From Gemmatimonadota bacterium (GTDB lineage Bacteria; Gemmatimonadota; Gemmatimonadetes; Longimicrobiales; Gaopeijiaceae), in the NCBI GenBank assembly GCA_007121455.1, contig SKKN01000025.1, forward strand, positions 62,001 through 126,000: DNA of 64,000 nt. Reading direction: 5' to 3'. Every line of letters starts with the position of its first letter. The first letter of the stretch is position 1. Position numbers and translations under genes: made by a program. Under the pieces are notes generated by a model that was not told the origin of the DNA, made no database searches, and saw only the letters and a list, made by a program, of their open reading frames with translations. Shown here piece by piece: positions 16,831-23,034 of the stretch.

Positions 16831-18705
16831 ATGAGTGAATCCGCGCCATCGGATCGAGTCGAAGAGATCTATCGAGGTCGCATCCGCGAGCTGAACGAGA
16901 ACCGCGAGACCCTCCTCGATCGATTCACGCTCCTGTCCCGTCTCCGGGCCGGCACCTTCATCGCCGCGATGATCCCGCTCCTCCTCATCGAGACCTCTCC
17001 GCCGGGCCGCAGGATTCTCCTCGCGGCCCTCGGAGTGGGCCTTCTTCTCGGCTTCGTGGCACTCGTGATCCGTCACCGGAGAGTGCGCCTCGCCCTGGAG
17101 GAGCTGGACTCGAGGATCCGGTTCTCGAAGGATGGCCTGGCTCGGGGGGAGCGCGACTGGAGCCACCTCCCGGACCCGGACGACCCTTCCCCCGCTCCGG
17201 ATCATCCGTATGCGGGAGATCTGGACGTCTCCGGACGGGCCTCGCTCCTCCACATTCTCGGAACCGCCGTCACGTTGCCGGGGCGTAGTGCCCTTCGAAG
17301 TTGGCTTCTGGATCATCCGCCCCTCGCCCAGGTGGCGCCGCGACAGAACGCGGTCCGGGACCTGGCCTCGAGGTTCTCCCTCCGGGAGGATCTCTGGGTC
17401 CGGAGCGGGAACGTGCGAGGCGAGGACGAGAACGCCCTCGAGGGGTTCATCGCATGGGCCGAGGCGGGAGGGGAGGACCCGGTCCTCTCGCCGCTGCAGC
17501 TCTGGGCGGCGGGCATGCTGCCGGTGACGACGTTCGTGCTCCTCGGCCTCCACCTGTCGGGAGCCCTCGCGTTCCCCTTCTGGCTCCTGCCGATCGGAGC
17601 GGTATTCCTGCTCGACCGCGGCGCCCGGGACGATATTCATGCCGTCTTCGACGCGGCAGAGGGAGTCGAAGCCAGCACGCGCACGTACGCCGGTCTCCTC
17701 GAGCGCCTGGGAGATGAGGAGTTCGAAGCCCCCCGACTTCAGGAGATCGGCGAGCGGGTGCGCGAGGGGGGAGCCCCCGCTCACGAGGCCCTGGATTCCC
17801 TCCGCCGCGGCCTCGACCTGGCCGCAGTCCGCTACTCCGGCCTCAGCCATGCCCCCCTACGCCTCCTCTTCGCGTGGGACTTTCATGTCGTGAACCGCCT
17901 GGATCGCTGGCGGTCCCTGCACGGGCACCGGGTGCGGGGGTGGATCGACGGCCTCGGTGAGACCGAGGCGCTCGCAGCGCTCGGCGCCCTCGCCCACGAC
18001 CATCCGGGCTGGACCTTCCCCGAGGTGAAGGACTCGTCCGATGGAGGCAACCGCGTGCTCCGCGGCGTAGAGGTCGGGCATCCCCTCCTCCCTCCGGACC
18101 GGTGCGTTCGAAACGAGGTCGAGGTGGGCCCTCCGGGCACGTTCCTTCTCGTCACCGGCTCGAACATGTCCGGAAAAAGCACCCTCCTCCGCGCAGTCGG
18201 GCTGAACGCCGTGCTCGCCCGGGCAGGGGGCCCGGTCTGCGCGTCCAGCCTCACGATGCCCGTGGTGAACGTGCACACGAGCATGCGGATCCGCGACTCC
18301 CTCGAGGCCGGCCTCTCCCTCTTCATGGCCGAGCTGCGGCGACTTCGCATGGTGGTGGATGCAGCACGGGAGGGTGACGGGGGAGGAAACCCGTCCCTCT
18401 TTCTCCTCGACGAGATCCTCCAGGGCACGAATACCGTGGAGCGGCGGATCGCGGCGCGGACGGTGCTCCGGCACCTCACCGGGACCGGAGCCATCGGAGC
18501 GGTGACGACGCACGACCTCACCCTGGCATCGGCGCCAGACCTCGAGCAGCGTGCCCGTGCCGTTCACTTCCGGGAGACGATCCGCGAGGAGGAGGGCGGG
18601 TCCATCCTCGACTTCGACTACACCCTCCGGCCCGGACTCGCGACGACCCGGAACGCGCTTCAGCTCATGAAGCTCGTGGGACTGGAGCCTCCGGAGGGGA
18701 CTTGA
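16831..18705 (+). CDS. Membrane-anchored MutS-like ATPase
   Basis: 624 residues from the ATG at 16831; the frame is open further upstream but that part is low-complexity and lacks coding character. The C-terminal third is a MutS ATPase: Walker A GSNMSGKST at about 443-451, then SMRIRDSLEAGLSLFMAELRR, Walker B SLFLLDEILQGTNT and the switch THDLTLA. The N-terminal mismatch-recognition and connector domains of true MutS are absent. Instead there are two hydrophobic pairs near residues 33-75 and 225-275, so the protein is probably tied to the inner membrane. Members of this branch are common in Bacteroidota and related phyla and have no established role in repair. The stop overlaps a putative tRNA promoter. 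Confidence 0.85.
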   Translation: MSESAPSDRVEEIYRGRIRELNENRETLLDRFTLLSRLRAGTFIAAMIPLLLIETSPPGRRILLAALGVGLLLGFVALVIRHRRVRLALEELDSRIRFSKDGLARGERDWSHLPDPDDPSPAPDHPYAGDLDVSGRASLLHILGTAVTLPGRSALRSWLLDHPPLAQVAPRQNAVRDLASRFSLREDLWVRSGNVRGEDENALEGFIAWAEAGGEDPVLSPLQLWAAGMLPVTTFVLLGLHLSGALAFPFWLLPIGAVFLLDRGARDDIHAVFDAAEGVEASTRTYAGLLERLGDEEFEAPRLQEIGERVREGGAPAHEALDSLRRGLDLAAVRYSGLSHAPLRLLFAWDFHVVNRLDRWRSLHGHRVRGWIDGLGETEALAALGALAHDHPGWTFPEVKDSSDGGNRVLRGVEVGHPLLPPDRCVRNEVEVGPPGTFLLVTGSNMSGKSTLLRAVGLNAVLARAGGPVCASSLTMPVVNVHTSMRIRDSLEAGLSLFMAELRRLRMVVDAAREGDGGGNPSLFLLDEILQGTNTVERRIAARTVLRHLTGTGAIGAVTTHDLTLASAPDLEQRARAVHFRETIREEEGGSILDFDYTLRPGLATTRNALQLMKLVGLEPPEGT

Positions 18706-18729
18706 CCGGCGGCGCGCCGGGGATACCTT
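18702..18729 (+). promoter_or_regulatory. Candidate promoter of tRNA-Asn
   Basis: TTGACC at 18702-18707 and TACCTT at 18724-18729 are separated by 16 bases, close to a sigma-70 type -35/-10 pair. The -35 hexamer contains the stop codon of the MutS-like gene. Transcription from here would produce a leader of roughly 60 bases before the tRNA, including a stable hairpin. Confidence 0.4.
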
Positions 18730-18771
18730 AGAGGCGTTCTGCGGAGCACCGACGAGTCCGTGGACGACCTC

Positions 18772-18799
18772 GGAGGGCGGCATCGCCCTCCTCCTTTTT
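18772..18799 (+). terminator. Intrinsic terminator abutting the tRNA
   Basis: GGAGGGCG pairs perfectly with CGCCCTCC across the tetraloop GCAT, followed by TCC and five T residues. This is a textbook intrinsic terminator for the MutS-like gene, 66 bases after its stop. Its last T is also the first base of the mature tRNA-Asn. Confidence 0.75.
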
Positions 18800-18871
18800 G
18801 GGGTGTAGCTCAATCGGCAGAGCGCCTGGCTGTTAACCAGGAGGTTGAAGGTTCGAGCCCTTCCGCCCCAG
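18799..18871 (+). tRNA. tRNA-Asn (GTT)
   Basis: The cloverleaf folds completely. Acceptor TGGGGTG (18799-18805) pairs with CGCCCCA (18864-18870) with one G-T wobble. The D-stem is GCTC/GAGC. The anticodon stem CCTGG/CCAGG encloses the loop CTGTTAA with anticodon GTT at 18832-18834. The T-stem GAAGG/CCTTC encloses TTCGAGC. The discriminator base is G at 18871 and CCA is not encoded. It is followed at once by a terminator hairpin. Confidence 0.96.
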
Positions 18872-18876
18872 CTTGC

Positions 18877-18915
18877 AAAGCCCTCTCTCGTAAGGACTTA
18901 CGGGAGGGGGCTTTT
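18877..18915 (+). terminator. Intrinsic terminator after tRNA-Asn
   Basis: An 18-pair imperfect stem (AAAGCCCTCTCTCGTAAG against its complement, two G-T pairs) closes on a very small loop and ends in TTTT. It starts six bases after the tRNA discriminator base, so it probably ends the tRNA transcript and supplies a processing substrate. Confidence 0.75.
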
Positions 18916-18940
18916 CGTTCTGGGGGCGACTCGGGGCCAG

Positions 18941-18978
18941 GGTCACCATAAGGTCACCACCCGCAGAAAGGGTCACCA
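18941..18978. repeat. Three direct copies of GGTCACCA
   Basis: Identical octamers begin at 18941, 18952 and 18971, i.e. 11 and 19 bases apart, between the tRNA terminator and the stop codon of the histidine kinase. They could be protein-binding arms or the debris of an integration site. Nothing else in the interval explains them. Confidence 0.5.
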
Positions 18979-18984
18979 TCACCC

Positions 18985-20124
18985 CTACCCCGCCCCCCGC
19001 CGGAGCTCTTCCGGCAACTCAACATGGAATGCCGCCCCAGCGGGGGCGTTGTCCTCCACCCAAATACGTCCGCCGTGCGCCTCCACCGCGACCTTGCAGA
19101 ACCTAAGCCCGAGCCCGCGGCTTCCTGCACGACGCCTCGAAGCATCTCGTTCGACCATGGCGTACTTCTCGAAGATCCTCTCCCGCAGCTCCGGCGGAAC
19201 CCCCGGACCCTCGTCCCTCACACGAATCAGGACCTTCTTTCCGGCCAGGGGCCTGGCGTCCAACCAAATCGCCCCCTGACGCGGGGCGTACTTTATGCAG
19301 TTGTCGATAAGGTTGCCCATCACCCGGCCGAGCAGTTCCGGATCTCCTTGGATCACCGGGTCTCCGGTGACGTCCACCGAGAAGCGCATGGAGCTCCAGT
19401 CCGTGCGTGGGACCGCGGTGTCAAGGAGCTCGCGGACGCGCACGTCCTGGCAGTCGGGCTCGAGCCGTCCATTCTCCGCCGCCTGGATGTCCAGCATATT
19501 CAGCACCATTCGGTGGAGGACCTCTGCCGCCGCCTTGATCTCGGCGGTCTGCTGGCGATCTACGGTGGATGGGCCGTCGTCCGTCAGCATCAGGTCCGCG
19601 CCCATCAGAATGGCGGTCAGGAGGCTCTTCATGTCGTGCACGAGGAACCCGATGAGCTCGGACTTCTGTCGTTCAACCTCTTTCAGGCTTTCCAGTGCCT
19701 CCCTGAGCTCCCGCCCGGTCTGCCAAAGCTGGGTAATGTCGCGGAAGACGACCGCCGCCCCGACGATCTCTCTCTGCTGGTTTCGTACCGGGCGGCCCGA
19801 TGAGGAAATGAGCACTCCCTTGGGGTTCTGATCGTTCCGGATGAGCATCTGCACCCGGTCCGTTTCCTCGCCCTTCAGCGCTCTGACAAGCGGGTACCCC
19901 CCCTCGGGAAAGGGCTCGTCCGTCCACGGGATGAAGACCCCATAGTGTTTCGCCCACTCCGATGCAGGAGCTCCAGTCGCGGTTACGCCGAGAATTCGAT
20001 CTGCAGCGGGGTTGGAATACAGGATCCGCCCCCTGGCGTCCGCCAGCGTGATGCCTTCACCAAGAGCGTCGAGGGCGGACTGTAGGAGGGTAGGGTCCGG
20101 CCGCGTCGGCGAGGATCCGCTCAT
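18985..20124 (-). CDS. Orphan PAS-domain sensor histidine kinase
   Basis: 379 residues from the ATG at 20122-20124; no signal peptide or membrane helix, so a cytoplasmic sensor. Residues 12-132 form a PAS domain (LGEGITLADARGRILYSNPA to VVFRDIT). A coiled-coil linker at about 133-158 leads to the phosphoacceptor His163 in FLVHDMKSLLTAI, an H-box of the HDMKS type. The ATPase part has the N-box NLIDNCIKYAP (Asn275), G1 DEGPGVP and G2 GSRGLGL. No response regulator is near. Its promoter region contains a transposase vestige, with a TATACT -10-like element (plus-strand 20171-20176) about 47 bases before the start. Position next to a tRNA suggests acquisition by transfer. Confidence 0.88.
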   Translation of the reverse strand: MSGSSPTRPDPTLLQSALDALGEGITLADARGRILYSNPAADRILGVTATGAPASEWAKHYGVFIPWTDEPFPEGGYPLVRALKGEETDRVQMLIRNDQNPKGVLISSSGRPVRNQQREIVGAAVVFRDITQLWQTGRELREALESLKEVERQKSELIGFLVHDMKSLLTAILMGADLMLTDDGPSTVDRQQTAEIKAAAEVLHRMVLNMLDIQAAENGRLEPDCQDVRVRELLDTAVPRTDWSSMRFSVDVTGDPVIQGDPELLGRVMGNLIDNCIKYAPRQGAIWLDARPLAGKKVLIRVRDEGPGVPPELRERIFEKYAMVERDASRRRAGSRGLGLRFCKVAVEAHGGRIWVEDNAPAGAAFHVELPEELRRGAG

Positions 20125-20483
20125 GGCTGGCCAAGTGTGGGGAGTACGGGCGTTCACTACGCACCGGCAGAGTATAGCCCGCAGTATGTGCACGCAACCG
20201 TACGCAGCCCCAGGTGGTAGCGCTTCTCGGGAGCCGCTCCGAGGCACGTTTCGATATCCCGGAGAGTCTCTCGGAAGGTCAGTTGGGTGAACACGAGCTG
20301 TCCCGATACATCTGCCGCTCCCGGTTGAGGTAGGTCGCGGTAGGATGCATCCGGAAGCATCCCGCATCATGTCGATGACACCCACTCCCATCTGTACATA
20401 CATGACAACAAAGAGCTTGCGGGAATGGTCACTCCGCTAAGCGGGACGGTCCTGGGTTCGGAGAGCATTGCCTTAGAGCCTCC
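20125..20483. other. Gene-free interval between histidine kinase and hicA
   Basis: 359 bases with no complete gene. It holds the IS4-type transposase vestige (separate entry), a TATACT -10-like hexamer on the minus strand at 20171-20176 that may drive the kinase, and a small inverted repeat CCGCTAAGCGG near 20435 downstream of hicA. No convincing terminator with a T-run was seen. Confidence 0.5.
20202..20303 (-). pseudogene. Vestige of an IS4-family (DUF4372-type) transposase
   Basis: On the minus strand the peptide GQLVFTQLTFRETLRDIETC, continuing to EKRYHLGLR, matches the conserved N-terminal block of IS4-family transposases, usually seen as FAQLT-R-SLRDIE-CL-----K-Y-MGFR. About 34 codons are recognisable. 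The DDE catalytic domain, the rest of the gene and any terminal inverted repeats are absent, and the frame ends at TAG near 20157. It is an old remnant lying directly upstream of the histidine kinase. The match is from memory of the family pattern. Confidence 0.65.
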
Positions 20484-20726
20484 CTATCCGAACAGTTCCC
20501 TCAAGAGCTCCTCCCGGGACTTCCCGAGCTCCGCCTCGATCTCCCGAAGGATCGCACTGAGGGTCCCGACGCGAAGGTTCGCGTGGGCAGGGATGGTAAA
20601 GTGACGGGCCTCCCCGTGTTCCCGGGTGAGGCGGAGGGGAGAGCCTTTCTGGCGGGTGATCTCGTATCCGTACCGTTCGAGCGCTCGAGCGAGATCGACT
20701 CCCGAGACGTCCCACGGGAGCCTCAC
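20484..20726 (-). CDS. hicA: HicA-family toxin, probably catalytically altered
   Basis: 80 residues, the usual length for HicA, an mRNA interferase with a double-stranded-RNA-binding-like fold. The family end block TIPAHANLRVGTLSAILREI is clear at residues 44-63, and the N-terminal helix GVDLARALERYGYEITRQKG matches. The catalytic histidine of HicA lies in a Gly-Ser-His motif; here the motif reads KGSPLRL, with Pro30 in that place (codon CCC). The toxin may therefore be inactive. GTG start at 20724-20726 overlaps the hicB stop in a GTGA junction, so hicB is translated first. Confidence 0.85.
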   Translation of the reverse strand: MRLPWDVSGVDLARALERYGYEITRQKGSPLRLTREHGEARHFTIPAHANLRVGTLSAILREIEAELGKSREELLRELFG

Positions 20727-20950
20727 GTAGCGAACACTTCCTGGTGGACGCGGTGGATGCGCACGGAAGCGGGCTGCTCTCCTTCATCGAAGTGACAGCG
20801 AACCGCCTCCCGGATCGCTTCACGGAGCTCGTCCCAGGTATCCGCTTCGGTAAAGATGGGCTCCGAGGCCGCACGGGCCGTGAACCCCCCTTCCGGGGCT
20901 TCCTCGGCGATGAACAAGAGCTCGCCGGATCCCCTCGCTTGAACGGTCAT
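20723..20950 (-). CDS. hicB: HicB-like antitoxin
   Basis: 75 residues from the ATG at 20948-20950. The core is the short beta-alpha HicB fold: ELLFIAEEAPEGGFTARA, then EPIFTEADTWDELREAIREA, then VRCHFDE. Small proteins of this exact type are often mislabelled as 2-oxoisovalerate dehydrogenase in databases. It lacks the C-terminal DNA-binding domain found in longer HicB proteins, so autoregulation by this subunit alone is doubtful. It lies upstream of hicA with a four-base overlap, the reverse of the classical hicA-hicB order but common for this subfamily. Confidence 0.82.
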   Translation of the reverse strand: MTVQARGSGELLFIAEEAPEGGFTARAASEPIFTEADTWDELREAIREAVRCHFDEGEQPASVRIHRVHQEVFAT

Positions 20951-21122
20951 GTTCGCCCCCAAGATGCCCGTTCTTCCTCCCCCATCTCCTGCGGGATGGA
21001 TACCATGGTACCCGCACACCGCGCCAAGCGGTTTCGCCGTTCCCGTTCTGGCGGCAACCGCCGAGCGTGAGCGCCGCTCCGGCGCCGACCGTCACCCTCA
21101 GCCAATTCCGTCTGGAAATCAT
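20951..21122 (-). pseudogene. Decapitated Tat-lipoprotein gene: signal peptide only
   Basis: An ATG at 21120-21122 opens a 23-residue Tat signal MISRRNWLRVTVGAGAALTL followed by GGC. It has the twin-arginine SRRNWLR, a hydrophobic core and a lipobox-like Leu-Gly-Gly-Cys. A GAGG-like site precedes the ATG. After about ten further residues (RQNGNGETAW) the frame turns into an Arg/Trp/Gly-rich shadow of hicB in another frame, with no recognisable mature domain. The simplest reading is that the 5' end of an exported-protein gene was cut off when the material now holding hicAB arrived or by deletion. A real short protein overlapping hicB cannot be fully excluded. Confidence 0.6.
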
Positions 21123-21383
21123 ATCGGTCCTCACCTCGGCGGGAACGTTTCGGCCATTAAAGGTTCAAATCCCGTTGAATTGGCAAGGTAGGGCGGGCCT
21201 TTTGGGGCAGGCACGCAATCGGACCCGGTCCGGACCGCGGCGCCCCACGGCTTCCCGGCAAACTTCGCTTGACCGATGTACTGTTGACCGACCGTTTGCG
21301 TATTACGGAGAGGCGGTTCCACCACTCCAGGCAATTAGGTATATTGAATACATCTTTGCCGAACCCCAGCTTCCGGCTATTCC
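21123..21383. other. Gene-free interval with candidate multicopper-oxidase promoter
   Basis: 261 bases before the multicopper oxidase. The last 90 are clearly AT-richer than the surroundings. TTCCAC at 21317-21322 and TATATT at 21340-21345 are spaced by 17 bases and would start transcription about 32 bases before the ATG at 21384. A tRNA T-arm-like GGTTCAAATCCC at 21162-21173 has no partner arms. No copper-regulator dyad was recognised. Confidence 0.4.
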
Positions 21384-22922
21384 ATGCGTAAGACGACCGA
21401 CATCAGTGGAGGGCGACGGCCCGCAGCCGATTCGGGCGGGGGCCGCGTGTCGCGAAGGGCGTTCATCCGGACCGTTTCCGCCGGTGGAGCTGCCGCGTTG
21501 ATCGGGATCGGGGGTGCGGGCCGGGCCCTGTGGGGGGCGACCTCGACGGAGCCGGGGCTTCGCAGCTCGAGGGACCGGAACCCCCTGCGATTCGCTCCGG
21601 AGGTGATTCCGAACGACCTGACCCTCGATGCCGCCGTGGGGTCGGCAGACATCGGCACCGGCATCGAGAGCCCGGCCTGGCTTCTCAACCAGACACTTCC
21701 CTCCCCCCTCATTCGAGCGCGCAAGGGTGACCCCTTTCGCGTGACGCTCGCGAACGAGTTACCCGAACCCCTCATCCTGCACTGGCACGGACTCACTCCA
21801 CCGGAGGAGATGGACGGGCATCCCCGCTTCGCGGTACGGAGAGGGCGGACCTACGACTATGACTTCACCCTGGAGAACCGGGCCGGGACGTACTGGTATC
21901 ATTCCCACGCCCATTTCAAAGTGGGAAAGCACACATACCTCGGCATCGCGGGCATGCTCATCGTGGAGGACGAGGAGGAGGAAGGCCTCGGCCTTCCCTC
22001 CGGAGATCGGGAGATCCCGATCATCCTCCAGGATCGCCGGATGCACGGAGCGAAGACGCCGAGCTACAGCAACCCGGACACCCTCGAGGGTATCCTGGGC
22101 GACGAACCCTTCGGAAACGGTGTCCGCCGGCCGAAGCTCGAGGTGGACACGGCCCTCTACCGGTTCAGGATCCTGAACGGATCCAATGCTCGCATCTTCC
22201 GGTTGGCACGGGACGATGAGCGCCCCCTGGTCCTCATCGGGAACGATGGCGGCCTGCTCGAGCGCTCCGTCGAGGTGGACGCGATCGACCTCGCCCCGGG
22301 CGAGCGGGTGGACCTCCTGGTCGACCTGAGCGAGGCGCAGGTCGGAGACCGGATCCTCCTCAACTCCGAGGCCTTCCACATCGCAACCGGCCTGGGCCGC
22401 AAGGAGCAGGTGCACCGCCAGGGCCACCCGCTCGACCTCCTCGAGCTCCATGTGACCCGGGAGGTCGACGAGCCCGCGACGGTTCCCGTCCACCTCTCCG
22501 CTCCTACCCTCCCCGACCCGAAGGACGCCGTTCGGGAGCGGTCCTTCGTCTTCAGCTCGGACCGGGACGAGTGGACCCGTACGATGATGCAGCACCAGAT
22601 CAACGGGCTTTCATATGAAATGGGACGTGTGGACGAACGGGTCCCCTTCGGTGAGACCGAGATCTGGTCCTTCACGAACGAGAACCAGTTCGCGCATCCC
22701 ATGCACCTTCACGCCACCCACTTCCACGTCCTCTCCCGCACCGAGGGTCGAAACCGCGTGATGCCCTGGGAAGGGGGCCTGAAGGACACCGTCCTCGTCC
22801 ATCCGGAGGAGACGGTTCGCCTCGCTGTTCGCTTTACCGCCCACCGGGGACTCTTCCTCCTTCACTGCCACAACCTCGAACACGAGGATGTGGGCATGAT
22901 GCTGAACGTCCTCGTGGAGTGA
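21384..22922 (+). CDS. Tat-exported multicopper oxidase
   Basis: 512 residues. A long N-region leads to a Tat signal with SRRAFIRTVSAGGAAAL at about 23-39, so the enzyme is folded with copper in the cytoplasm before export. All four copper-site motifs are present: HWHG (His133, His135), HSHAH (173-177), HPMHLH near the end, and HCHNLEHEDVGMM, which contains the type 1 copper Cys, His and Met. Three cupredoxin domains of the laccase/CueO/SufI group are implied. Likely roles are oxidation of cuprous ions, phenols or metals in the periplasm. No methionine-rich CueO-type insert was seen. It stands alone, with its own AT-rich promoter region. Confidence 0.93.
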   Translation: MRKTTDISGGRRPAADSGGGRVSRRAFIRTVSAGGAAALIGIGGAGRALWGATSTEPGLRSSRDRNPLRFAPEVIPNDLTLDAAVGSADIGTGIESPAWLLNQTLPSPLIRARKGDPFRVTLANELPEPLILHWHGLTPPEEMDGHPRFAVRRGRTYDYDFTLENRAGTYWYHSHAHFKVGKHTYLGIAGMLIVEDEEEEGLGLPSGDREIPIILQDRRMHGAKTPSYSNPDTLEGILGDEPFGNGVRRPKLEVDTALYRFRILNGSNARIFRLARDDERPLVLIGNDGGLLERSVEVDAIDLAPGERVDLLVDLSEAQVGDRILLNSEAFHIATGLGRKEQVHRQGHPLDLLELHVTREVDEPATVPVHLSAPTLPDPKDAVRERSFVFSSDRDEWTRTMMQHQINGLSYEMGRVDERVPFGETEIWSFTNENQFAHPMHLHATHFHVLSRTEGRNRVMPWEGGLKDTVLVHPEETVRLAVRFTAHRGLFLLHCHNLEHEDVGMMLNVLVE

Positions 22923-23034
22923 TGTAGCGGCGCTGCCACACCTCCCGTCCACTCCACCCGCACCGTCGGCCCCTCTGACGGCGAGTCCGCTCCCGATCCG
23001 GCAACGCCCCACGCTCCCATAGCCTTCGCCTGGC

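Noticed and set aside
21162-21178. T-arm-like GGTTCAAATCCC suggesting a tRNA or att copy
   Set aside because: No acceptor, D or anticodon arms can be formed around it, and it does not match the 3' end of the tRNA-Asn.
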